From NCBI GenBank assembly GCA_017562135.1, contig QEYB01000882.1:62001-126000 (forward strand): 64,000 bases of DNA, read 5' to 3'. Shown here in pieces: positions 26,001 through 36,800 of this stretch. The notes under the pieces were generated by a model, which saw nothing but the letters and a program-made list of their open reading frames with translations, searched no databases and was not told where the DNA came from. The translations under genes were made by a program, and so were the position numbers. Origin of the DNA: Dipylidium caninum. Taxonomy: Eukaryota; Platyhelminthes; Cestoda; Cyclophyllidea; Dipylidiidae. Position 1 is the first letter of the stretch, and each line of letters opens with the position of its first letter.

Positions 26001-27159
26001 GGAGTTGTCCAGCCAAAGCCTGGTTTGAAAAACATGACTTGGCAAGAATTTGCAGAGCCTTAGATATCGTACTATTCACAAATATTTCTGGTAATATCGT
26101 CTCCATGGAGGGCACCCAGTCTGTGAAAATCTTTTGCAATTTTTCAAGCATCACTGCAGTAGTGTTAGCTCGCCTCATAACTTCTTCAGTTTGTTTGGTA
26201 AAGGGATAATAAAAGATCTCGCCTTGCAGAGCAGTCCTTAATCGAGTAGTCCACGGCCTGAAAGTCTTCGTGTTGAAAAGAGATTTCAGTATGGAGCAGG
26301 CAGACGGATTATTCTTCGCAATATCATTGAAGTGACTTAATGTCCTCTTGAGGAGCATGCCTCCCATAGACGTCTCTTTTAAAGCAAAAATGCTCAGGAA
26401 ACTGTTTGTACTAGCATGATTACCACAAACTAATAAGGAAACATTCTTAATATTCTCCACGTAATTTTCACGATTAATAGGTCGATACGCTAGCGAACTG
26501 ATCAAAGTGCCGTTCGAAGATGCGAGAAGACTATCACCAAAAACTAATGGTAAAATAAATTGGCGAAATTCTGAAGAGATTGAGCAAAATGAGTTTAAAT
26601 TTAATGTCACCCTGGTTGGAAGGAAGGCGCTAGAGAAATTCAGAATGGGCCTCTGGCAGATGAAGTCAGAAAACCAGGACTGTTTAGGAAAACTGTGCTC
26701 GCCCTTATCGGCAAAGGTTTTAACGAGGTTAGGTAAGTCATGGAGTAATTCAGGTTCCTTTCCTAGATATTGAAGCCATTCGGGTACCACAGTAGCCTGG
26801 CTTTGGTCGTCAACATCATGTGGACTGCAGGTGAAATTGAAGTTACACATAAGTCCACGCATATAGTTGAGGAAGCCCATACTGGGTAGGGGCTGAGAAG
26901 CAAGGTGGCAATGTGGGTATGACTTCGGCAATTCAACGAACCTCAAGCCAACAACAACAATGATGATAAGGATAGGGAGAAGCAATTCTGCAAGAATGAC
27001 CCAAGGTTCGCGGATGCGGAGGAGGAAGGTTTTCCAAAGAAGGAGCTTGTACTGGGAGAAGAAGTTGGGAATACGTCGCTTGAAATTACCTGAAAACGAA
27101 CCCAACTTCAGAGGAGAGAAATCGGACTCCGGGATCGTCGAACTCGCATTGGTTTCCAT
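13023..27159 (-). CDS. ABC transporter, subfamily A (ABCA1/ABCA4-like), full length
   Basis: Full-size ABCA proteins use ATP to move or flip lipids across membranes; the exact cargo here is unknown. The gene has four coding blocks: 27159-23686, about 22639-21498, 17694-16802 and 14039-13023, together about 2,170 residues, near the 2,260-2,270 of ABCA1 and ABCA4. The order is transmembrane helix 1, a long extracellular loop, five more helices, NBD1, an acidic linker, helix 7, a second loop, five helices and NBD2. Both NBDs have complete Walker A (GHNGAGKTTT, GVNGAGKTTT), signature (LSGGQKRRLS, YSGGNLRKLS) and Walker B (FLDEPTAGVDP, LLDEPTSGMDP) motifs, so the enzyme looks active. Junction phases agree between blocks two, three and four. 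The frame at the start of block two is unresolved near 22621. Introns two and three carry a large inverted repeat around the third block. The exact orthologue within subfamily A cannot be set without a tree. Confidence 0.95.
14721..16417 (+). repeat. left arm of a large inverted repeat in an ABCA intron
   Basis: The reverse complement of this 1,697-bp stretch is found at 18562-20289. Both ends were set by comparing the arms base by base: outer end at CAAGGTTGGCGCGGC, inner end at CGTTGCC. Differences between the arms are few (single-base changes and short indels). The arm contains a TGCACT/TTCAC tract near 14990-15020 and a CCACCTACC-like tract near 15236-15305. No target-site duplication, terminal inverted repeat or coding domain was found, so its element class is unknown. 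Confidence 0.95.
16198..16500. repeat. degenerate direct repeat at the inner edge of the left arm
   Basis: The segment starting TGTATTAATGGCAGTT occurs at about 16203 and again, diverged, at about 16427. Both are followed by related CATAT...GTG..CCGTGT text. The first copy belongs to the inverted repeat. The second lies just outside it and has no partner beside the right arm. Confidence 0.7.
16802..17694 (-). CDS. ABCA exon 3: helices 8-12, lying in the loop of an inverted repeat
   Basis: This 893-nt exon encodes the ABC2-type membrane helices of the second half (for example TIGVVFALSFVAASFSTF and PITIILIVFAIF) up to the start of the NBD2 linker. The acceptor at 17695 and donor at 16801 are canonical, and the phases (1 in, 0 out) agree with both neighbours. 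Because 893 is not a multiple of three, skipping this exon would shift the NBD2 frame. The exon is 384 bp from one arm of the inverted repeat and 867 bp from the other. Confidence 0.95.
18562..20289 (-). repeat. right arm of the large inverted repeat in an ABCA intron
   Basis: This is the inverted partner of 14721-16417 and is 1,728 bp long. It is slightly longer mainly because of a (TAG)n microsatellite near 19060-19083 that the other arm lacks. The arms are separated by a 2,144-bp spacer (16418-18561) that contains ABCA exon 3. The near-identity implies a recent duplication or continuing gene conversion. Confidence 0.95.
19060..19083. repeat. (TAG)n microsatellite, right arm only
   Basis: Six or so TAG units lie at a site where the left arm has only a short unrelated junction. 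It is a marker that tells the two arms apart. Confidence 0.85.
20290..21497 (-). other. remainder of ABCA intron 2
   Basis: Non-coding sequence between the right arm of the inverted repeat and the donor of ABCA exon 2. I see no conserved reading frame. Confidence 0.7.
21498..22639 (-). CDS. ABCA exon 2: acidic linker, helix 7 and second extracellular loop
   Basis: The exon encodes an acidic, serine-rich linker, then an amphipathic basic segment (AKRKQIIRRDIRGW), helix 7 (EMVIPAITVIILMFVVA) and part of the second outer loop with several cysteines. It ends in phase 1 at a clear donor (21497/21496) and joins the next exon to give DPENHGIASFNHPL, which matches the ABCA family. The 5' boundary is less sure. 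The acceptor at 22640 gives phase 0 but meets a stop after about 26 codons, unless one base is removed from the run at 22621-22623 or a 67-bp intron lies inside. Confidence 0.8.
22640..23685 (-). other. ABCA intron 1
   Basis: About 1 kb between the exon carrying NBD1 and the exon carrying helix 7. Short frames exist on both strands but none is conserved. A small unrecognised exon could lie here, because the frame of the next exon is unsettled. Confidence 0.65.
23686..27159 (-). CDS. ABCA exon 1: first membrane domain and NBD1
   Basis: A single uninterrupted 3,474-nt exon encodes 1,158 residues. It begins METNASS, reaches the first hydrophobic helix at about residues 55-75 (AELLLPILIIIVVVGLRF), and then carries a large glycosylation-prone outer loop to about residue 560. 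Five helices follow (about 560-780). NBD1 has Walker A at about 865, signature at about 961, Walker B at about 985 and the H-loop TTHHMDEAD. It ends at a strong donor after DPSKMK in phase 0. An exon this long is unusual beside neighbours whose exons are mostly 70-550 nt. Confidence 0.95.
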
Positions 27160-28800
27160 GTATTTCAGCGGTATACGCTAAAACATAATAGAAAGCGTGA
27201 ATCATACGCTTGCCCTTTCAGCAACATAAGGAGTCTCTAACCTAATAAACAACGCAAACTAAAAACAAAAGTTAACAAGTTAATAAAAAATGAGTCTGTC
27301 CAAAATATTCAAAATCGTTAGATACATTAAATGTTCAATTACAATAGAAAAAAATAAATGCTGTTTTAGCAAATCTAAAATGGAAGAATGTGCAATTAAC
27401 AAAGAAGTGGAGTACGAGGAAAAATAAGTTAATAAGTTTAAGCCAAATAAATATGCTTTTCTTTAAATGAAACAGCAAAATGGATTCTCTAGAACGATGT
27501 TCCTTCCACCCTTATGATGATGACGGCAGCTATAATATAATCAACTTTATTGGAAAAAAATTGGAAATTTTGGTAATAAAAGTATAGATGGAAGTGGATA
27601 ATAGAGAATGTTAGAAAATAATGACAGGCAACGATAATAGTAAAGTAGAATGAACAAATATGTGCAGTTACATTTGAGGCAGTTGGGGAAACCACCACAG
27701 TTTGTGTGCCAAATAGATAATGAAAGGCATCAAAGACAATAACTGCAAACGAATGGTGCTCTGTATGGGACTAAATAACTATTTTGGCAAAGGTGAAACA
27801 GGTTCCAGAAAGGTGGAAGCAAACACTTGGTGCAAAAGAAAAAGTGGTGGACACTTTGTTAATGACAAGATAAATGGTGAAAAACGCTAAAACTGCTGAG
27901 ACATCGGCCATAAATACTGGAATGTTCTAAAACACAAGCGCATGTAGTAGACTAAAAAGCTAAAATCGCCCGACAAAAAGTAGTAAAGATACAGTGGGCA
28001 TTGATAATTAATACAGGTATTGTGATTCGGTTCAATAAATACGAAAATAATGAAGGCGTTCAAAGCGAGAAAAGTTTCGTAGTAAATGTAACAGGCCAAG
28101 AGGCCGAGCGGTTCGAAGTTATGTAGGAATAGTGCCCAAACTTAAAGCATAAAACTGAGGTAAGAGGATAACGCAGAGGAAAAATGAAATTGCATGTCAT
28201 TCACAAAGTCGTCCTAATAGGTAGTCACGAAATTTGGGCTTGTTATAAGGCAAGAAATGTTACGATTGTTAACATGAAAAAGTCAACGACCGCGGATTTG
28301 GTAGGGATTGAAAATAGTCGTATGCAATGCCCGCCATACCAAAGGAGCGCGGAATGAGCTGACTCAAAATAGCAACAAAGGAAAAGAACCTTCAAATTAC
28401 AACGTTTAAATAACAGCAATAAAAGGTCTCAAAATGTAGATTTGAGACCTTTCGTAGCAATTTATTGTTACATACAAACATCTGACAATTTTTAATACAA
28501 GTAACATACGCACGGGGCTGTATGGTACTTAAAATGAGGCCGACTTCCAGCAGCTAAGGTTCTCACGTCTTTCACCTTATTATTTTCAAGGCGAATTCGA
28601 CAGCGTAAGTTCGTCTAGTAATTATTTTTGCAGGTTGCGTTTTTACACAAACGTTTTAATCGATCACCACCAAACCCGGGGGATCTACAATATGCGATTC
28701 AAACCATATTTTGACGCCCGCGTTATGCGATCCTGTGTTTTGAGCGTCTAAGTAGTACCGCCCGTCTTGTTTATTACCTCATACCTTTGTACTTCTTCCA
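27160..28800. other. divergent intergenic region between ABCA and CTDNEP1
   Basis: A 1.6-kb AT-rich stretch between two genes transcribed away from each other. It should hold both promoters. I cannot identify a TATA box, initiator or trans-splice acceptor with confidence. Confidence 0.6.
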
Positions 28801-30354
28801 ATGCCCCGTATATCCTTCCAGATATATTGGTTTCGCATTAGAGATATTGTCGCCCATCATATTCGATTGGCTTTAACCCTTGCCTTATTTATTATAAGCC
28901 ATTGTTCTTACAAGTTTCGAAAGCAGACTAGATCAGTGGGTTTAAGGTCAACAAATAAACATTTAGGTATTGCAATATCAAAGCGTGAGGTACAACATTA
29001 TTCCTCTCTCCCCGATTTCAAAGCTCCAATTATGTAAGTCGCCCTTCTTCCAGCTTTCAAATATTCGTGCGATCCTGCATCTCCATTCGCCTTTCCGACT
29101 TTCAGGTCTGCAGCGGCGCAAGATCATGGTAATCGACTTGGACGAAACTTTAATTCACTCTGTTCTTGATGGGATGTCTCGTCAGTCTCCGCGATCTGGC
29201 ACCCCCCCTGATTTTATGCTCAAAGTGGACATCAATCACCATCCTGTTCGTTTCTCTGTACACAAGCGCCCTCATGTTGACTACTTTCTTAGTATTGTAA
29301 GATATTCTAACTTACAATTTTATATCCCAACCATTTTCTTTTATTAGCCCCATTGAGAATCCTAACTGCTATTGCTTTATTACAGAAATTATTTTCGGTT
29401 AAGTGGATCTCTGTGGTGGACCCGTGTCCCTCATTTAGCTTTTGTGTGTACTAATTATCCGCGGTATTGTCTCTTGATTCATGAATTTTTTAGAGTTGAC
29501 AGATTCCGCAATTGCTCAAACTTTTGCATTAAAATTTTGCTTTTGATTGTGCATAACAAATAGATTCGGGGATAAGAATCTACTCATTTTGGACGCGTTA
29601 ATACTTTGCTCTCTTACTGTATTTATGAATTATTTTACAAGACTTGAGTCTTGTGTCTTTTTTCGCTTTGCGCTCTCATAGGTTTCTACAATCTGTTTCT
29701 CTTCTGTTATATAGCCCACCGATTATTGGTGACTCTCCATTAATAGTTGAATTTTGTGTATTTTTTTCTCTGGCATATCGCGTTTCTCAGAAAGGATTTA
29801 TCTGTAGTCTTATATCTAAGTCCTACTATGTATAAAAGATTCTAATCTTCTTTGTTTTGCTACAGATAAGCCAATGGTACGAATTGGTTATCTTTACTGC
29901 TAGTTTGGAGATCTACGGTGCTGGCGTCGCAGATCACCTTGACAATGGTCGCCATATCTTCCAACGCCGCTTCTACAGGCAACACTGCCTATATGATAGT
30001 GGCAGTTATTCTAAAGACTTATCTCGTGTCTCCTCAGACCTCTCCTCTATTTTCATTCTCGACAACTCTCCTGGCGCCTATCGTTCGTTCCCTGGTACTT
30101 CGCAATAGGTTTTTAGCCTCGTTTATAAATATCCCCTTAAGAAGTATATATTCACCGACTCTTTAGACAATGCCATCCCCATTCAGTCTTGGTTCTCGGA
30201 CCCGCAAGACACGGCTCTCCTCTGCCTCCTGCCGGTGTTGGACGCTTTACGTTTCGTTTCTGATGTGCGTTCAATTCTGAGCCGTAATTTGCACCGTGAC
30301 TTACAGGCACAAGAGATTATCGCGCGGGGTAGGCCACCTTCCTTCCTAATGTGA
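28801..30354 (+). CDS. CTDNEP1: CTD nuclear envelope phosphatase 1 (Dullard)
   Basis: A HAD-family serine/threonine phosphatase of the nuclear envelope and ER that, in animals and yeast, dephosphorylates lipin and so tunes phospholipid synthesis. Exons are 28801-28935, 28967-29033, 29106-29296, 29866-30094 and 30167-30354; 810 nt, 269 residues, with all phases consistent. An N-terminal hydrophobic anchor (about residues 24-35) is followed by basic residues. The catalytic DxDxT motif is DLDETL, with aspartates at about 78 and 80. Further conserved blocks are [31 protein letters not shown], the histidine and cysteine in FYRQHC, and [13 protein letters not shown]. The C-terminal helix is [18 protein letters not shown]. 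The first intron is only 31 bp. Human CTDNEP1 is 244 residues; most of the extra length is at the N-terminus and the loop after the catalytic motif. The start at 28801 is the least certain point. Confidence 0.96.
28936..28966 (+). other. 31-bp mini-intron in CTDNEP1
   Basis: GT at 28936 and AG at 28966. Removing it joins KQTRS to VLQYQSVRY, which matches the conserved junction in animal CTDNEP1. Reading through it instead changes the frame and loses the match. Confidence 0.85.
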
Positions 30355-30850
30355 CTTATACCTCGCCTGCTCCGCAACTGCATTTTTGATTTGGCTATCT
30401 TCCAACACTACTGCCACCATCTTTTTTCTAATGCCCAAAAAAGATGCTCCCTTACTTATCAATCCTATGTATCTAAAAATAGAACTTTTTTTCAATTATT
30501 TGTCTTCTTTTTATCTTCTCTATCGACCCTGTTCAAAGAATTAAATGTAATGTATTTGGACATTTCAATTACTATGGGAGTACGTGTTGATTAAATGGCT
30601 CTTTCCTAGGGATAAAAGTCCGTGAGATACCCTTGCATCAAGTCCAACAAGACATACATAAAGCGGTAAAAAAGAACGTGGGTTTTGTTTGGGGAAGACT
30701 GAGCTGAAGCCCGATTGTCTACCTTTGTGGCGAAGCTGGATGTTACTGAGGTGATTCAAACTCCGAGCTTTTTTAGCACCACTTCGCGTCGGGTAGCCCA
30801 ACCATTGCGAAAGTCAAGGGTGAATGTTACGTATGTGTATATTAAATTCC
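30355..30850. other. convergent intergenic region between CTDNEP1 and AK7
   Basis: About 500 bp between two stop codons of genes that face each other. It holds the 3' untranslated regions of both. I saw no coding region and no clear AATAAA signal. Confidence 0.6.
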
Positions 30851-33800
30851 TTAGCGAACAATTCCGTTGAAATTCACTCCAGCATCTCGAAGAAGGTATT
30901 CGGCCTATAAGAGACACATTTGGATTAATACGGGTACCGTTTTTTTACTATCTATTTATCGGTAGATTCATTGAGTCAGAATTTTGGAGATGACATGAGC
31001 GTCTGTCTGGTTACTGTGCAAAATTTTTGTGAGCACAACCCTATGGATTTTGTAATATAAAGAGATGTTAGCCTTTAATTAATAGTATAAGGAGGTGTCC
31101 TCAAAATCCTACCAATTAGAATGGTGATATGACTCTTAATTCCAGATTTTATTCCAATTGCATTTATGGGTACGTCGTTGGTTAACTCCAGAAACTGGAT
31201 AGACTCACACGCCGGTAAAATCTCATTTCTACGTTGGCCTCAAAGATTCAACATGAATCGCATTCTATTCAATGGAGTTGCAGCTTAACCAGCCCCTACT
31301 ACCATATTGGACAGCTTAGGTAATTAAGGAATGTCGTGATCGTCAAAACTAAATCAGTTTTCAGTCGTACTCCACCTTATCTTGTCTTGTTAAGTTAAAC
31401 CGCACAAGTGGAGCAAAACAGTAAAGCATACCAAAAAATCTACAGGATCAGTGGGTCTTCTTTGACCGTAGACAACAAGGCACTCAGCGATCTTGGGAAG
31501 AACATATTTGAGGAGATAGTTTCTGCGAGGCATCGACTTAACCATATGCCGTTGTTCGTTCTCCCTCTTCAAAAGCATCATCCAATTGTGCTGTGAAAGA
31601 GAAGTCGAGTTCAACTTGTTCTAACAACTGTCTTGTCTGATCTGGAGGCCTTTCCACATAATGATAACATTTAAATTTTTATAAAATATTATCAGTTACG
31701 CAGGAAGAGAAAACCACAAACTCCAGGGAATGGAATAGTAGAATTTGGAGCCTCGCTATATTTCGGCGATCACCTACCCGACAGTATTCATCTTGAAGTA
31801 ATGTTACACTGACTATCCACATTTGCGACTCCTGGCAAAAGGGAGTTTAGCATTTAGGTGGAGGCTTTGCAAAGTGTTTGGCCTCTGTCTCCAAATACCC
31901 TTAACTTGGGAGCACTTGTTGTTAATGACTTTACTAATTCAGATTCAGAGGCTAAACCACGAGCACTTCGTGATTAAGGTGACATGCTCTTGTAAGTGGA
32001 AGTGTTTGTAAGTACCGGACGAGTGTCATATGTCAGTGCTGAGCCACCGATGACTTATGGCCACTGTCGATGGCTTTCAATACGCAAATTATTTTCTAAT
32101 TCAGTATCATCATGTTACAGACATTTTGACCATACGACGAACTTATAATGTCTATCAAAGATACAGAATTGGCACATTATTCCTCCCATTTGAGTATTAT
32201 ATTGATGTCAACTGACCGACGCACGCCTCATTGTCTACGCTATACAACAGCTCAACATAGACCCATGTCTGCCAGGCGCCGCCTCTCTTACACCAGCGCA
32301 TGCGCAACCAGACAATCTTAGGGCCCAAGAACCGTCATTTCCAAAGTCGACAACTCATAGTAAAGATGGAAGGGTAGGTTTTTGACATGTAGAACTTTTT
32401 AAGCCTTGTAAGAGGCAGGAATACTAGACGTCGGTTTGAGTTCGAGCTCTGGTCGAGAGACGGAGTGACTCGCGCATCTTTACTGTCAATCGGTAACTTC
32501 ATTGATAGCCTTTTACACCTCCTCCGCCCTCACCTCTCGCCACTCCCAATACTATCGGTGACAGCAGTGAGCAGATCACTCAGTTGTAAAGACATGCGCT
32601 GCCAAATAGCATTTCATTCAACAGTGGCGGTCGGATATCGTGATATAGCATATGGTATTGCTTTCCCGATGCCTCGAACCCATCGATGGAGCTACTGTAA
32701 TTTTTGTGAAAGTTGATAGGAAGAGGCAACAGCAGAAATTCCAACCACACTGTAATTCTCGGTGCAATCGACTGCCATGGAAGAACTCACCCAGATTATT
32801 TTCTCATTTTCGTTCAGCACATCAGCCGCTTCTCTCCTAAGGTCATCATTAAAGTTCTTCGACTTCGTGGCCTCCAATTGGAGGTCTTCAACAAATTTTT
32901 GATCATCATTACGAGTATCCAGGAGACTTCGTGCCCGACGTACAAAGTCTCCCGTCGGAGATTTAGATATTCGCTTTAGAAGCTTCTTAAATGTATACTT
33001 TTGTGGACCGCCGGGGTAGAGATACTATAGAAAGAGGTGTTGTGAGAGCTTCAGTCTTTAATAACTTCAATATCTACTACCTCTCCTTCCTTTTTCAACG
33101 CGACTCACTTGGCTTTTGTCCCTATCCATGTCCACTATGAAAGGATCAATTTCTCGCAGGTCGAAATAGGTGAGAACATTTTTCTCGAGAGGGTCCAACT
33201 CAGCGTTTGCCAGGGGCTTCCTCGGCCAAGGCGGTGGTGATAATTTACACGGCGCCTCCTTCTCAGCCACCACTATGAGGATATGTATTAACCAAAAGGT
33301 AATCTGGGTGGGACTCCCTTTGGCAACAATTAGTCTAAAAGTCTGCCGAAAATTCAGCCCCAACAAAGCATGTCTGAAAATGCTCTTATCTCTCACAAAT
33401 TCGGCATTGCCTTTACTCTATGCAGCCGATAGGTATGAGTCGGGAAAACTAGGAGGGAACCTAAATGGTTTCATTGACCATGGAACATAATGAAGCCCTT
33501 GAAATCTCTGCCGCCGATCAACGAATTTCCAGTAGTTCACGAATTTCCAGTAGTTCACTGAATACAAACGGTCCAGAGGGCCGTAGAGCCATGAACACTC
33601 ACAAGTATTATCGGTTTCGTTTTCTATGAATCTAATTTCGAACAGTAAGATGGTAAACCTATCGAGTCCTCCATTTCAAATGAGGCCCTCAAGGCAGAAC
33701 TCTTGGTGAATTAGCTTAGAACAGTAAGAGGAAGAATGATGGCCGTTAGAGGCGTTCAATTATTTTCCTCATCCATTATTCAGTGTTTTATAGCTGCATA

Positions 33801-36800
33801 AAAACTGACAGTTCACGTCTTTGATAATTGGTTTCTTAGGCGGAAGGAAGTGTCAAAAATGGCGTGGTTTCGTCGGTTATCACTAAGAGCTTTATGTGAA
33901 GGTCTCCAGATGCGATTTCAGGAAAGACTCTGAGCGTATCTGTGCGTAATCGTCGTACCGAGCCCTTGTGGCTTCAATCATGATGTGCTCAAGTCCCAGC
34001 TTCCACGCCCCTACCAAACCACACATCTACCAACACGCTAACACCAGCCAAGAAGCAGGATCTGATGCCCAAGTTTACGTACGGTGAGAGTATGGTTCAA
34101 AGGCTTGTTCGAAGATTGCATCAGCTTTCTTAGGTGCCATAGCAGACCGATGTTTTTCCAGGCGCCGTCGTAGTCTTTTCTCCGGTGACTCCAACGGTCG
34201 TACCCATTTAATCCTCAGGTCAGTGGTCTTTCTTCTCTCTCCTTTACCTGTCTGAAATGCATAACTTAATAAAGCGTCTGTGCTGTAAGAGTGATGCCAA
34301 TTTGCGAAATCTCGTTTAAATTGTAATCTCACTTCCTTTCCTGCCTTCCTTGCATTATCCGCTTGTGCCCTCCTCAGGTAGACTTCCTCCTCAACATTAA
34401 GTGTTATGCCGTCAGGATCTACGAAGTCCTCTATTTTGTCCACAATGACCCCCTCCTCTTCCAACATCTTCTTGTATCGGTGACTTATAAGAGCGTTACT
34501 CCCTTCAAGGTATATCACGTGGTGTGGAATTATTTGGGTATCGTAGCGAGGATAGCGGGGATCTGGAGTACCTTCAGTTGGATCTGAAGTTAAACACTAA
34601 AAATCTTGTTTTTGGATAAGAGCAGAGACATCTACTTGATGAATGCTTAGAAATAAAGCATCAAGAAAGTAAAGACAATTAAGTCGTAGATGTGTAGACA
34701 TGCTTCCTTTTGTGTCATTATCGTCTTCATAAGTGTGGATTCCGGCATTTCCGTTCACAGAGTGGTTTTGCACAGAAAAAAAGAGGAGGCCAAGCAGAAT
34801 CATTCATACGGTGGCGATCACCCGATCATTTCAGAAGATATGGATAATAATTTAAAGCAATTTTACCCCATTAAGTATTAACCAAGCAGTCAGTCAGGCA
34901 TCCATCGTTTCCTCTCGTTTTGGATGTTGTTAGGATGTAAATATGTTGGACCTACGGTGGTAAGATTTCCTTACCTGCAAAAAGTGATTCTGCCTGTTCG
35001 TATGTGTCGGGTATCCGTCGAGAACAAAGCCCTGATTGAGACAGGGCTTTGACAGCAGCTTTTGCCGCAGATACCTGCAATGCCACATTCTATATGTGAA
35101 CAGAACAGAAGTCTCGGGAGCTGTTTCAAAGCAACCTAGATACGAGTTCCTGAGTGCGAGGTGGAGAAGACTCGGTCCCTGTCCCTAACGCAACCAAAAC
35201 AATCAACTTCGACTATTGAAAGGTCTACAAGAGTAGTGGAGTCGTCGACGTTTGACATCAAGACGGTGAGAAGTGACATCTATTGGAGACGACATGTACA
35301 TGAGTAGCCTTCTGCAATTACGTATTAAAATTAACTACACTTCTCCTATGAAAATCTGATTTGAGTTATTGGGATTCAAACTTCTCTCGCCCTTCCCCAG
35401 ACCCTGGTGTAAGAAAATTCCACCCCAAGATGCATCTTCTGTCTAAGAAAGCACAGTCATTCATAACAAAATCACGTGGCATGCCCACTTGTTGACGATG
35501 TGGTCTTCAGCATGGAATTGGTCGCGCATTCCATCCATAAATTCATTTAACTCCTCTTCAGCACTCTTGGCCATCATCTCTAACTCAAACTTGTCTGTCC
35601 ACTTCACCGGTGGGTAGAAAGGATAGCGTCGCTGAACCTCCTCTGGCAGAGACTCCATTAGAGACGCCTCAGACGGTGTTGCTCTGCGCAGGAGGTGGAA
35701 GAAAAACATTCAGTGAGAGCTGGAGTCTAATCTGGGTGGATTTTCACTCTTTTCCCTGGAATCGTCCATTTCCACCAACCAACGCCAAAAAGCGTTAACG
35801 TGGCTTGAAGTTTAAAGGGTTCCAATTGAGATTATTTTAACGTTCGCAAAAAATCAAATCCGACATCTCTGAGGGGGAGGAGTAGTCAAATCAAAACACG
35901 ACAACAACTCCAAGATATGCTAGTATACGCGAAATAATGCCGCATCATCAAAAGACCATCCACTTAGTTTCGAGTAAACAGGACAATTCAAGTGCCACAT
36001 GGACTAATTCAGCCGAATGAAGAGGAGTACAGTCGTGGAACCCACGACATTAATGGAGCCTCGCGACATTCTAATAATACAGTAGAGCCTGATCGGGATG
36101 AAACAAAAAAATCCCGATGCACTTATCGAAAGTCCGTTATGTCTTTCGTCAATCTAGAGGCCCGGAAGGAAGGAGTCGGGAGACTGTCTTCGTCTTACTT
36201 CGGACAGTTCCGTTCTGCGAAAACGCCTCCAACTAGAGGCTTTGAAAGACACCATCGCCTTGGATTACAGCGATTGAGAGTTGGTGAGTGCAACCACATG
36301 TAAGGACCTCGTTAAAGGAATATTGTGCCATTGAGTTGTTTTTAATATGCAATGAGGATAAACTTTTTATGAGTGGCACAAAGTAGTAAGTCATCAGTAC
36401 GAATGCATCGTGCATTCAAAGTAGTGTCGAACCTCTTAGCCCAATAGGTTTACACAGTCGGCAATCACGAAGAGTCTGCGAGCCTCCTAGAAAGTGGGTA
36501 ACTAAGGAGACACTTTCAATGTAGACATATGGTTGATGTATAATACTAATTAATTCTCGTGTTTCATCTCCCTACAGGGATTAGCAGAGGACGAGGGAAA
36601 AGAGGGCAGCGAGTGACAAGGAAAGCTACCCAGTGGACACGAAAAATAAGAAGGTCCTTTCGTATGCCCTAAAATCGGCCAAGATGTGTGATTTTTGGGT
36701 TGGAAATTATGAAACAAACGCTGAGCAAGAGTAGAAAACAAGAAGGACCAGTGGTCTTTTTTGAGGCTCTTTGATAATACTCAAGTTCCCAGAACAACTT

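Noticed and set aside
34975..35074. A 32-bp GT-AG stretch that would restore the AK7 frame
   Set aside because: Removing it would delete the conserved VLDGYP-DTYEQ segment itself. A one-base error explains the data better.
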